In this document: in pieces, positions 1 to 7,546 of the stretch
Position numbering within the stretch: position 1 is the first letter of the stretch
Layout of the letters: each line of letters begins with the position of its first letter
Source: Bryobacteraceae bacterium
GTDB lineage: Bacteria; Acidobacteriota; Terriglobia; Bryobacterales; Bryobacteraceae
Assembly (NCBI GenBank): GCA_030041495.1
Contig: JASHNT010000103.1
Location: 18,128 to 82,127 of the forward strand
DNA: 64,000 nt
Reading direction: 5' to 3'
Notes under the pieces: generated by a model
What the model saw: only the letters and a program-made list of their open reading frames with translations
Told to the model about the DNA's origin: nothing
Databases searched by the model: none
Program-made: the position numbers and the translations under genes

Positions 1-207
1 TTCGGCCGGGAGATACCGGTCTACTTCCGGCTGCGGCCGTCACTGCCCGATCCAAACGATGAGTTCCTGCTCGAAGTCGCCGCCGCCGGCCGGGCAAATG
101 CCCTCGTAACCCACAACGTGAGGCAGTTCTTCGAAGCCGCGCGGTTTGGCATCCCGGCGATGACACCGCGCGAGTTTTTGAAGAGAATAGAGGAAGAGGG
201 AAGATGA
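1..207 (+). CDS. PIN-family toxin, C-terminal part (cut by window edge)
   Basis: Frame 1 is open from the first base to the TGA at 205-207 and encodes the last 68 residues of a protein. The segment LRPSLPDPNDEFLLEVA followed by ALVTHNVRQF matches the C-terminal half of the COG1569-type PIN toxins: the D-x-x-D-E-F part carries acidic metal ligands and the THN motif precedes the last helix. PIN toxins are Mg-dependent RNases that cleave tRNA or mRNA. The stop codon overlaps the ATG of the next gene (ATGA), as expected for a co-translated toxin-antitoxin pair, although here the toxin comes first. The N-terminus and promoter lie outside the window, so completeness cannot be judged. Confidence 0.8.
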   Translation, partial: FGREIPVYFRLRPSLPDPNDEFLLEVAAAGRANALVTHNVRQFFEAARFGIPAMTPREFLKRIEEEGR

Positions 208-428
208 GCAGGACCATCGCTCTGACTGAGGATCTGTACAACAGGGCAGCGGAACTCGCCGCAAGAGACCACCTTTCGGTAGAAGAATTCGTGTCCGTGC
301 TGCTCGCGAATCGCGTGGCGAACCGCCAGTTTGTCGATTCGCGCGCCCAACTCTTCACGCGCGCGGATTTTGATCAGGCTCTGAATCGCGTCCCCGACGT
401 GGAACCCGAGGAACGCGACCGCCCATAG
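204..428 (+). CDS. Antitoxin-like protein paired with the PIN toxin
   Basis: A 74-residue protein whose ATG overlaps the stop of the upstream PIN gene. Its first half (SRTIALTEDLYNRAAELA, then LSVEEFVSVLLANRVANR) has the beta strand plus two helices expected of a ribbon-helix-helix antitoxin. Such proteins bind their own promoter as dimers and neutralise the toxin with an acidic C-terminal tail; here the tail is VPDVEPEERDRP. Assignment rests on size, predicted fold and coupling to the PIN gene rather than on a firm family match. Confidence 0.7.
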   Translation: MSRTIALTEDLYNRAAELAARDHLSVEEFVSVLLANRVANRQFVDSRAQLFTRADFDQALNRVPDVEPEERDRP

Positions 429-442
429 TCAGAGGAGATCCC

Positions 443-652
443 GTGAGAAGATCACAATTCCGTCGATCGTCAGCCGGGCCTAGAAGGTCCGCGCGACGGA
501 CCGCTCCGGGCGCAGCCAGGCGGGAAAGAACCGGGACAAGGGCTTTGCTGACCTTGCTAAAGCGTCTCAAAGCCACGGAGGGCCCCGAAGGGATCCGGCG
601 GCTCTCCGGCCAGATTGAACAAGCGATCTTTCACCGCCAGTTCAACCCTTGA
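443..652 (+). CDS. Small basic hypothetical protein
   Basis: A 69-residue reading frame starting with GTG at 443, five bases after a GAGGAG ribosome-binding site. The first half is very rich in Arg and low in complexity. The second half (ALLTLLKRLKATEGPEGIRR and on to the Phe-Asn-Pro end) looks like an ordinary helical protein. It lies 14 bases behind the PIN antitoxin and could be the third gene of that operon. I do not recognise the family. The good ribosome-binding site favours a real gene; the Arg-rich GC-driven start argues for caution. Confidence 0.4.
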   Translation: MRRSQFRRSSAGPRRSARRTAPGAARRERTGTRALLTLLKRLKATEGPEGIRRLSGQIEQAIFHRQFNP

Positions 653-798
653 TCGGCTGGCTCGGCGAGCATGAAGATCAAGAGACCGCGCCGCCCGGAA
701 TACGAAACCATTGAGTAATCGCGAATGCGGCCACGTGCCACCGTAGAATCGCCCAGGGCTTTCAGTGTAGAATCGCAAAATATCCGAGGAGGACTCTT

Positions 799-1338
799 TT
801 GAAGATGGAACGTCGTAAAGCTGTGGGATCGATCCTGATGGGTGCGGCTGCCGCCGCGGTCACCGCGCCACTGGCGCGCGCCGCCGACAAGGAAATTGAG
901 ATTCTCACCGAGCACTGGAAGAAGTCCAAGGCTCTGACTCTGAAGATGGCCGAAGCCATGCCCGCCGAAAACTACGACTACAAGCCCTTCCCCGAGGCTC
1001 GCGCCTTTGGAGCCGAGCTGCAGCACCTGGGCGAGGCCGAAGGCTTTTATCTCGGCCGCCTGGGCAAAAATGGCCGCGCTCCCGCCGCACCCCAGGGCGA
1101 TATCACCAAAGCCACAACCATCCAATATCTGACCGCCCTGTACGATTGGTCCATCGGCGCGGTGGGCCAGCTCACTGCCGCGGATTTGACTGCAAACTTC
1201 GGCGCCGGCGGCAGAGGCGCGCCGGCCGCGGGCCTGGAACTTCTGTACCAGGCGATGATCCACACGGCCCATACGCGCGGCTATGGAGAGATGTATCTGC
1301 GCAACAAGGGCGTCACTCCGCCCACCTACGACGTCTAA
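799..1338 (+). CDS. Secreted DinB-like protein
   Basis: A 179-residue protein. The N-terminus (ERRKAVGSILMGAAAAAV followed by an ARA|AD-type cleavage site) is a signal peptide with a Tat-like RR. The mature part is a DinB/YfiT-like four-helix bundle: a start helix with W at EILTEHWKKSKALTLKMA, the AENYDYKPFPE turn, an HLGEAEGFYLG helix and a C-terminal AMIHTAHTRGYGEMYL helix. The His residues in these helices are the usual metal ligands. The substrate is unknown; this family is greatly expanded in Acidobacteriota. The ribosome-binding site GGAGGA at 787-793 fits a TTG start at 799 slightly better than the ATG at 805; either would give almost the same protein. Confidence 0.8.
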   Translation: MKMERRKAVGSILMGAAAAAVTAPLARAADKEIEILTEHWKKSKALTLKMAEAMPAENYDYKPFPEARAFGAELQHLGEAEGFYLGRLGKNGRAPAAPQGDITKATTIQYLTALYDWSIGAVGQLTAADLTANFGAGGRGAPAAGLELLYQAMIHTAHTRGYGEMYLRNKGVTPPTYDV

Positions 1339-1417
1339 TGTTTTGGCGGCCTGGTGTTGCGCGGCGCGCGAAATTGCCGCTCGGGAGGGCCCTCGCAAGA
1401 AACAGGCACCACCCCTA

Positions 1418-1470
1418 TTGACACCACCCCCCAGTCGAGTACAATCGGTAAGTCGAGTTTAAATCCGATT
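1418..1470 (+). promoter_or_regulatory. Sigma70-type promoter and probable MerR operator
   Basis: TTGACA at 1418-1423 and TACAAT at 1440-1445, separated by 16 bases, form the clearest housekeeping-type promoter in the window. An inverted repeat AATCGG (1443-1448) / CCGATT (1465-1470) overlaps the -10 element, and AGTCGAGT occurs twice, at 1433-1440 and 1451-1458. These repeats are likely binding sites for the MerR-type regulator encoded directly downstream, implying autoregulation. The promoter is read directly from sequence; operator function is inference. Confidence 0.65.
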
Positions 1471-1488
1471 AAACGAAAAACACGCATC

Positions 1489-2001
1489 ATGTTTAAAGCC
1501 CGCACCAAGAATCGCCCCGAACCTCAGGTCCCAGAGCGGACCTATTCTTCTAGTGAAGTGGCGCAGGTGGCCAGCGTGAGCCTGCGGCAGTTGCAGTGGT
1601 GGGATGAGCGGAAGGTCGTTTCACCACGTCACGAAGGGCACCGCCGGGTGTATGGGCGGGGCGAGGTGATCGAAATCACCGTCATCGCGGAACTGCGCCG
1701 CAAGGGATTCTCGCTCCAAAAAATCCGGCGCGTTCTGCGCTTCCTCCAGCGCGAGATGGGCAAGCGCCTGGCGGAGTTGATGCAGCCCGGCTCGGAGTTG
1801 CATCTGGTCACCGACGGAAGGTCCATCTTCCTGGAGGACCATCATGAGCGCATCATCGACATCCTGAAGAACGCGCGCCAGCCGATGTTCCTGGTGTGCG
1901 TCAGCGATCAGGCCCGCCGCCTCTCCGAGACGGAGCGCAAGCCTGCCCGTATCGAGCCCGGGGTGATCGCGCCGCAGGTGCGCCGCGCCCGCGTGGGATA
2001 A
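1489..2001 (+). CDS. MerR-family transcriptional regulator
   Basis: A 170-residue protein. The winged-helix HTH lies at about residues 19-85: YSSSEVAQVASVSLRQLQWW is the recognition helix region, followed by the wing HEGHRRVYGRGEVIEI and the helix RRKGFSLQKIRRVLRFL. The rest is a short dimerisation helix and a tail with a FLEDHHERII segment; there is no Cys cluster for metal sensing, so the effector is unknown. An upstream extension of the frame is ignored because a TTGACA/TACAAT promoter ends only about 45 bases before the ATG at 1489. No partner gene is adjacent; it may regulate itself through the repeats upstream. Confidence 0.88.
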   Translation: MFKARTKNRPEPQVPERTYSSSEVAQVASVSLRQLQWWDERKVVSPRHEGHRRVYGRGEVIEITVIAELRRKGFSLQKIRRVLRFLQREMGKRLAELMQPGSELHLVTDGRSIFLEDHHERIIDILKNARQPMFLVCVSDQARRLSETERKPARIEPGVIAPQVRRARVG

Positions 2002-2073
2002 AACCGGGCTTCCCCGGCGCCGCCCGGCCTTCCCAGCCCTGCCAAACGGGCGTCCGCAAAGGCCTTTCGCGGT

Positions 2074-2082
2074 TGGTATACT
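2074..2082 (+). promoter_or_regulatory. Extended -10 promoter of the S41 protease gene
   Basis: TGG TATACT at 2074-2082 is an extended -10 element located 23 bases upstream of the ATG of the protease gene, with a GGAGG ribosome-binding site between them. No convincing -35 is needed for this promoter class. It would serve the protease and, through the 18-base gap, guaA. Confidence 0.5.
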
Positions 2083-2104
2083 GGAAGCGCCTGGAGGCCC
2101 ATCG

Positions 2105-3784
2105 ATGCCGTCTCGTCGCCGTCCTTATTTTCTCGTCCCGCTATGCGTGGTTGTGTGCGCCGCCGCCGCGGGGTTTCTGAACCAACGCGCGGTTTCCGCC
2201 GCCAACCCGTCGGAGGACACCGATCGCGATCAAAGCGTCAAGAGTTTCACCAGTGTCTACAGCGCCGTGGAGCAGAACTTCGCGGATCAGGTGGACCCCG
2301 ATAAAGCCATCTACGACGGCGCCATTCCGGGCATGCTGCACACGCTCGATCCGCACTCCAATTTCTTCGACCCCAAAGAGTACAGCAAGCTGCGCGAAGA
2401 CCAGAGCGGACGCTACTACGGCATCGGCATGATGGTGGGCCAGCGCCACTTTGACGGCGAGGACTTCATGCGCACCATCGTGAAGTTCCCCTTCTCCGGC
2501 TCGCCCGCGTTTAAGGCCGGCCTGCGCCCCGGCGACACCATCATGGAGGTCAACGATAAGAAGACCGACACGCTGGCCATGTCCGACGTCGCGGACTTGC
2601 TCAAAGGGCCGCGCGGCACCAAAGTGCAGGTGGTAGTGCGGCGCGAGGGCGTCGACCATCCCATCACGTTTAATATCGTCCGCGATGAGATTCCCCGCTC
2701 CAGCGTTCCCTACGCGATGATGCTGCGCGACGGCATCGCCTACGCCACCATCACCGCCTTCAATGAGAATACCGGCAAGGAATTCGATGAGAAGATGCAG
2801 CGCCTGGGCGAGAAGAACCTCAAAGGCCTGGTGCTGGATCTGCGCGAGAATCCCGGCGGCCTGCTCAACGAAGGCATCGACGTAGCCGGCCACTTCCTCA
2901 AGAAGAATGAGATCGTGGTCAGCCACCATGGCCGCATCCAGGGATCGAACAAGGAATACCGTACCCGTTTTGAAGGTACCGGCAAGGATTATCCGGTGGT
3001 GGTGCTGGTGAACCGCCGCACCGCTTCCGCGGCCGAGATCGTCAGCGGCGCGCTGCAGGATCATGACCGCGCCTGGATCCTGGGCGAGCCCACCTTCGGC
3101 AAGGGCCTGGTGCAGACCGTCTTCCCGCTGAGCGACAATACCGGCCTGGCGCTGACCACCGCGCAATACCTGACCCCCAGCGGCCGCTTCATCCAGCGCG
3201 ATTACTCGGCCATCTCGTTCCTCGATTACTACAACCATTCCCAGCTCGAGCAGCGCAACACCAAGGACGTGAAGATGACCGATGGCGGACGCACCGTCTA
3301 TGGCGGCGGCGGCATCACTCCGGATGAACACTTCCAGTGCAGCCCGGTCGACTATCCCACATCGCCTTATTGCTCCACCTCCACCAAGTGGGACAAGTTC
3401 CAGACCGAGATCTACCGCAAGTCCGGATTCTTCACCTTTGCCGTCGCCTACTTTGGACCCAAAACCGATGTCTCCCTTCCCAAGGGCTGGGAGCCGGATG
3501 ACACCGTCATCCAGCAGTTCCACGATTACATCGTGAAGAACAAGTTTGACTTCAACGAAGCCGACTTCACCGCGGACCGTGACTGGATCAAGCGCGAGCT
3601 GAAACGCGAGATGTACGTCACCGCGTTCAGCTACGAGGATTCCCAGCGGATCGCGATTGAGCAGGATCCGGCGGTGGCCAAGGCCATCGAGGCTATGCCC
3701 AACGCCAAGAAGCTGCTGGAGAACGCCAAGAAGCTGCTGGTGGAGCGCATCTCCCAGCAGCCCACGGTCGCCGACGCCCAATAA
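2105..3784 (+). CDS. C-terminal processing peptidase, S41 family with PDZ domain
   Basis: A 559-residue exported serine protease of the CtpA/Prc type. An N-terminal signal or anchor (residues 8-30) precedes a helical domain (about 40-105), a PDZ domain (about 105-190, with GSPAFKAGLRPGDTIMEVND) and the S41 catalytic core. The nucleophile is S308 in RRTASAAEIVSGALQD and the general base is K333 in EPTFGKGLVQTVFPL, giving the Ser-Lys dyad of the family. The C-terminal 170 residues form a helical extension seen in longer CTPs. CTPs trim or degrade periplasmic proteins from their C-terminus after PDZ recognition. It ends 18 bases before guaA and probably shares its transcript. Start ATG has a GGAGG site. 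Confidence 0.92.
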   Translation: MPSRRRPYFLVPLCVVVCAAAAGFLNQRAVSAANPSEDTDRDQSVKSFTSVYSAVEQNFADQVDPDKAIYDGAIPGMLHTLDPHSNFFDPKEYSKLREDQSGRYYGIGMMVGQRHFDGEDFMRTIVKFPFSGSPAFKAGLRPGDTIMEVNDKKTDTLAMSDVADLLKGPRGTKVQVVVRREGVDHPITFNIVRDEIPRSSVPYAMMLRDGIAYATITAFNENTGKEFDEKMQRLGEKNLKGLVLDLRENPGGLLNEGIDVAGHFLKKNEIVVSHHGRIQGSNKEYRTRFEGTGKDYPVVVLVNRRTASAAEIVSGALQDHDRAWILGEPTFGKGLVQTVFPLSDNTGLALTTAQYLTPSGRFIQRDYSAISFLDYYNHSQLEQRNTKDVKMTDGGRTVYGGGGITPDEHFQCSPVDYPTSPYCSTSTKWDKFQTEIYRKSGFFTFAVAYFGPKTDVSLPKGWEPDDTVIQQFHDYIVKNKFDFNEADFTADRDWIKRELKREMYVTAFSYEDSQRIAIEQDPAVAKAIEAMPNAKKLLENAKKLLVERISQQPTVADAQ

Positions 3785-3802
3785 GCCGGATCTGAACCGA
3801 AT

Positions 3803-5569
3803 TTGCACGCACAAATCGCCGTTCTTGATGCAGGCGGCCAATACTGCCACCTGATCGCCCGAAAGGTGCGCGACCTGGGTGTCTTCGCCGAAGTCGCGCC
3901 CAGCGAAACTCCCGCCTCCCAGCTCGCTTCCGCCAAGGGCGTCATCATCTCCGGCGGCCCCGCCAGCGTCTACGATCCCGGAAGTCCGCACATCGATCCC
4001 CGGCTGCTCCGGTTAGGCGCGCCCGTGCTCGGCATCTGTTACGGCCAGCAGTTGATGGCGCACCTGCTTGGCGGACAGGTCGAGAAGGGCGAGCGCGGCG
4101 AATACGGTTTCGCCCAGCTCGACCTGCGCGCCCGGGATTTACAGGCCGAAGATTCCCTCTTCCGCGGCATCGCCGGACCACAGCAAGTTTGGATGAGCCA
4201 TCGCGACTTGGTTGCCGCGCCGCCCCCCGGATTTCAAGTCGTGGCCAGCACGCCCACTTGCCGTGTGGCCGCGATGTCCGCCCCGGACCGCCGGCTCTAC
4301 GGCGTGCAATTTCATCCCGAGGTGGTGCACACGCCCTCCGGCCGCGAGATCTTGTCGAATTTCGTCTTTGGCATCTGCGGGTGCGTGCGCGATTGGAACC
4401 CCGCCGGCCAGATCGAATCCCTCGAAGCCCAGATTCGCGAAACTGCCGCCGGGCGCAACGTGTTTTTCTTCGTCAGCGGCGGCGTCGATTCCACCGTCGC
4501 CTTCACTCTGTGCCTTAAGAGCCTCGGCTCGCAGCGCGTTCACGGAGCCTACGTCGACACCGGCCTCATGCGCCAGGGCGAAACCGATTTCGTCCGCGCC
4601 AATTTCGCCGCGCTCGGCGCCAGCGGATTTCAGGTGGTCGATGCCGCGCCGCAATTCCTGCCCGCGCTGGAGCAGGCGATCGAACCAGAGCACAAGCGCC
4701 GGGTCATCGGCGAGGAGTTCGTCCGCGTGCAGCAGCGCATCCTGGAAACCGAGCACTTCCTGGATGGCAACTGGATCCTGGGCCAGGGCACCATCTATCC
4801 CGACACGATCGAATCGGGAGGGACGGCCAAAGCCGATTTGATCAAGACGCACCACAATCGAGTCGCGGGGATTCAGAAAATAATCGACGAAGGCCGCTTG
4901 ATCGAGCCGCTCTCTTCCTTTTATAAAGACGAAGTCCGCGCCCTGGGCCGCCAGTTGGGAATCTCCAGCGCTCTGCTGGACCGCCATCCCTTTCCGGGCC
5001 CCGGACTCGCCATCCGCTGCCTGTGCGGCGCGGTGGAGGCTCCGCCGGTGAAATCGAAGGACGGTTGGGAGCTGCCCATCCGCTCGGTCGGAGTGCAAGG
5101 CGATTCGCGCACGTATCGCGCCGTGCTGGCCATCGACGATTTTCCATCGAGCATGGAAGAAGCCGCGCTCCTGGTCAATCGCAACGAGGGAGTGAATCGC
5201 GTGGTGGTCGCGGTTCGCGCGGCTGCGCGGATTTCGGAGATGCGCGCGCATCCCGCACGCCTCACGCGGCAACGCCTGGCGCGTCTGCGCCACGCCGACG
5301 CCGTGGTCCGGCGTCTGTCGCACGACTCAGGATTCGACTCTCAGGTGTGGCAATTCCCCGTGGTGCTGATTCCCTTCGGAACCGCGGATTGTCCGGATTC
5401 CGTGGTGCTTCGGCCGATCGATTCAGTGGACGGAATGACGGCCAGCGTGGTCCGCGCGCCGGAGGAACTGCTCCAGCGCACGGCCGCCGAGCTGTGCCGG
5501 TTGGAAGGTGTGGCGGGCGTGTTCTACGACGTCACCAACAAACCGCCCGCCACGATTGAGTGGGAATGA
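3803..5569 (+). CDS. guaA: GMP synthase (glutamine-hydrolysing), long form
   Basis: A 588-residue enzyme that converts XMP to GMP using ATP and glutamine. The class I amidotransferase domain (1-190) has the nucleophile C79 in LGICYGQQ and the His/Glu pair in VQFHPEVVH near residue 171. The ATP pyrophosphatase domain has the P-loop SGGVDS near residue 225. The dimerisation/XMP domain ends with the family signature KPPATIEWE. It is about 60 residues longer than the E. coli enzyme; the extra length sits in the last domain, after PGPGLAIRCL, as in the long-type (eukaryote-like) GMP synthases. The start is a TTG at 3803, chosen because MHAQIAVLDAGGQY is the expected beginning. Confidence 0.95.
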   Translation: MHAQIAVLDAGGQYCHLIARKVRDLGVFAEVAPSETPASQLASAKGVIISGGPASVYDPGSPHIDPRLLRLGAPVLGICYGQQLMAHLLGGQVEKGERGEYGFAQLDLRARDLQAEDSLFRGIAGPQQVWMSHRDLVAAPPPGFQVVASTPTCRVAAMSAPDRRLYGVQFHPEVVHTPSGREILSNFVFGICGCVRDWNPAGQIESLEAQIRETAAGRNVFFFVSGGVDSTVAFTLCLKSLGSQRVHGAYVDTGLMRQGETDFVRANFAALGASGFQVVDAAPQFLPALEQAIEPEHKRRVIGEEFVRVQQRILETEHFLDGNWILGQGTIYPDTIESGGTAKADLIKTHHNRVAGIQKIIDEGRLIEPLSSFYKDEVRALGRQLGISSALLDRHPFPGPGLAIRCLCGAVEAPPVKSKDGWELPIRSVGVQGDSRTYRAVLAIDDFPSSMEEAALLVNRNEGVNRVVVAVRAAARISEMRAHPARLTRQRLARLRHADAVVRRLSHDSGFDSQVWQFPVVLIPFGTADCPDSVVLRPIDSVDGMTASVVRAPEELLQRTAAELCRLEGVAGVFYDVTNKPPATIEWE

Positions 5570-5576
5570 TTCGCGC

Positions 5577-6146
5577 CTATTCCTTCGGCGCGCCGCCGCC
5601 ACGCCCGCCGCGGCCGCGGCCCCGGCCCATGTTTGCGGTCGACGGAGGCGTCAGCTTCTGCAGTCGCATGTACACGCCCATCGCGCCGTAGCATTCGTTG
5701 GAATGTACAACCACCCCGTACAGCGCCGCCGCGCGAGGCTGCATGCCCATGAATCCGGCGTTCACCATCTCTGTTGCGTTAGCGTCGGTAAGGGCGTCGA
5801 ACGCCGCGTCGCAGGCATCGAACGACTTCTTGAGTGCCGCCACCAGATCGGCTTTGGTGGTCATCTGCGACGCGCCCAGATTCAACTGCGTTCCGGTCAA
5901 GCCGGCGCAGGTTCTGGCCTGCGCGTCGGCCACGTGCCCCACCCAGCCGGCGAAGCTGCGCGGCTCGTTTTCCGGCATGAAACCGTAGCCCGATTCCGGC
6001 ATCTCGTCGGCGGCCTGAGTAATATTGTTCTTGATTTGTGCGTATGCTCCTTTGACGGCGGAAGCCATTGTCTGCGGCCCCCGTCCCCGTCCCTGTCCGT
6101 AGACCGTAAGTGCTAATGCGGCGGTCATGAGAATGTAGCGAGTCAT
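5577..6146 (-). CDS. Secreted DinB-like protein with Gly/Arg-rich tail
   Basis: A 189-residue protein with a signal peptide (residues 1-18, LTVYGQ|G), then a DinB-like helical bundle. NNITQAADEMPESGYGFMPE is the characteristic first turn, AGWVGHVADAQARTCA carries the first His, and VVVHSNECYGAMGVYMRL carries the last. The C-terminus is a low-complexity RGRGRGGRGGG tail. It is convergent with guaA with a gap of only seven bases. A GGAGGT ribosome-binding site lies ten bases before the ATG. Function is unknown beyond the predicted metal-binding fold; the window has a second, unrelated-looking copy at 799. Confidence 0.82.
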   Translation of the reverse strand: MTRYILMTAALALTVYGQGRGRGPQTMASAVKGAYAQIKNNITQAADEMPESGYGFMPENEPRSFAGWVGHVADAQARTCAGLTGTQLNLGASQMTTKADLVAALKKSFDACDAAFDALTDANATEMVNAGFMGMQPRAAALYGVVVHSNECYGAMGVYMRLQKLTPPSTANMGRGRGRGGRGGGAPKE

Positions 6147-6257
6147 CTTGAGTTAGACCTCCCGTGAAATGATTAAATCCATCTCATTCTATCCAACGGC
6201 CGCCGCCCATCGCACCTGAAGAGGCCTCTAGAATGGTGAAGAAAGGTTAAGGAAAAA

Positions 6258-6887
6258 ATGCGAATCGGAATTCTTGGAGCCGGCAATGTCGGCGGATCCC
6301 TCGGCGCGGCGTGGGCCCGCCACGGTCACGAAGTTTTCTTCGGAGTCCGCAATCCCAGCTCGACCGATGTGCACGCGCTGCTCGACCGTTGCGGTCCGCG
6401 CGCACGTGCGGAGAGCCCCTCGGACGCCGTGCACTCCGGCGAAGTCATCGTCAATGCGCTGCCCTGGCCGGCCACGCGTTCAGTCTTGGAGCACCTCTCC
6501 ATCGGCGACAAGCCTCTGCTCGATTGCACCAATCCCCTCAAGCCCGACTTATCGGGTCTGGAGATCGGAACCACAACCTCCGGCGCAGAGCTGGTGGCGC
6601 AATGGGTGCGCAGTTCCAAGGTCGTGAAGATTTTCAACACCACCGGCTACAACAACATGATGGATCCGGTCATCCGCGGCGAACACTTGACCATGTTCTA
6701 TTGCGGCGACGATGCGCAGGCCAAGCACACCGCCGCGACGCTCGCGCACGACATCGGCTTTCACCCCATCGACGCCGGTCCGCTTTCCAACGCGCGCCTG
6801 CTGGAGCCGGCAGCGATGCTGTGGATCTGGCTCGCGATCAAAGGCGGCATGGGCCGCGACTTCGCGTTCCAGCTCGTGAAGCGCTAA
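6258..6887 (+). CDS. NADP-dependent oxidoreductase, F420-reductase-like (COG2085)
   Basis: A 209-residue single-domain Rossmann protein. The dinucleotide-binding motif GILGAGNVGGSLG lies at residues 4-16, followed by FFGVRNPSS, whose Arg suits NADP(H), and the segment VIVNALPWPATRSVL typical of the NADP:F420 oxidoreductase-like family. KIFNTTGYNNMMDP is another family signature. Members of this group use NADPH to reduce F420 or other small acceptors; without F420 genes nearby the substrate is left open. AAGGA precedes the ATG by five to nine bases. It stands alone between two minus-strand genes. Confidence 0.85.
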   Translation: MRIGILGAGNVGGSLGAAWARHGHEVFFGVRNPSSTDVHALLDRCGPRARAESPSDAVHSGEVIVNALPWPATRSVLEHLSIGDKPLLDCTNPLKPDLSGLEIGTTTSGAELVAQWVRSSKVVKIFNTTGYNNMMDPVIRGEHLTMFYCGDDAQAKHTAATLAHDIGFHPIDAGPLSNARLLEPAAMLWIWLAIKGGMGRDFAFQLVKR

Positions 6888-6947
6888 CGCGGCTCCGTGC
6901 AGGCGCACAGGCCGCCGGCGGCCGTTGTGCGCGACCCAAGAAAGACG

Positions 6948-7481
6948 CTACTTCTTGCCGCGTCCGTTCGGATTCGGCGGCGGAATGGTCTGCGGATCCC
7001 AATGCTCGTCCGCCTTGCCGTCCACGAAGCGCCACTGGTCGAACCAGGTGGTGTAGTAGCTCTTACTGGGATCGCGCGGATCGGGCGTGGGCCCGCGCGG
7101 CGTCACCACAATCACGTAATCGCCCATCGCCACCACGGAAACAATCTTGGTCTTGACGAACTTCGGAGGCACTGGCGTGGGCTGCACGCCGCGCGCCTTG
7201 AAGAACGCCACCACGCCCGCGCGGCCGGAAGCCGCCAGCGGATTGTGTTGATGATACGCCTCAGTCAGCCACTTGCCGGACTCGTCCCAGTGGTTGCACT
7301 CCAGCAGATCCAGCATGATGTGATACGCCGACTGGAGATTGCGGTCCAGCTTCTTATCCTTGCTATGGAACAAGGCATCCGGATTCTCGACGCCCACCAC
7401 CGGTTCCTGCGCGAACACCGGCACGGCTAGACTGAACAGAAAAGGGGCAGCCAGGGCCAATAAAGCGGTTCTCATTTTCAT
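6948..7481 (-). CDS. Secreted SnoaL/NTF2-like protein
   Basis: A 177-residue protein with signal peptide MRTALLALAAPFLFSL... ending at VFAQ|E. The mature part has the cone-shaped NTF2-like pattern: LDRNLQSAYHIMLDLLECNH (first helix), EAYHQHNPLAASGRAGVVAF and the strands KIVSVVAMGDYVIVVTP and YYTTWFDQWRFVDGKADEHWD. In SnoaL-like enzymes this pocket binds a small hydrophobic ligand; here neither ligand nor reaction is known. The ATG at 7481 was chosen over a much longer upstream opening because it starts the signal peptide; a second ATG follows two codons later. Confidence 0.8.
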   Translation of the reverse strand: MKMRTALLALAAPFLFSLAVPVFAQEPVVGVENPDALFHSKDKKLDRNLQSAYHIMLDLLECNHWDESGKWLTEAYHQHNPLAASGRAGVVAFFKARGVQPTPVPPKFVKTKIVSVVAMGDYVIVVTPRGPTPDPRDPSKSYYTTWFDQWRFVDGKADEHWDPQTIPPPNPNGRGKK

Positions 7482-7546
7482 GCGTACTATGGTCAAACAG
7501 GCGGCGTTGTCTGTCAAGCCCGCTTGCATGCAGCGCGGCGCGCGCT

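Noticed and set aside
671..718. 15-codon frame MKIKRPRRPEYETIE
   Set aside because: Too short and without a ribosome-binding site of note; it may be a fragment, but nothing supports translation.
2141..3991. 616-codon minus-strand frame opposite the S41 protease
   Set aside because: Low-complexity Val/Gly/Leu-rich shadow caused by GC-rich third positions; the plus strand has a complete catalytic protease.
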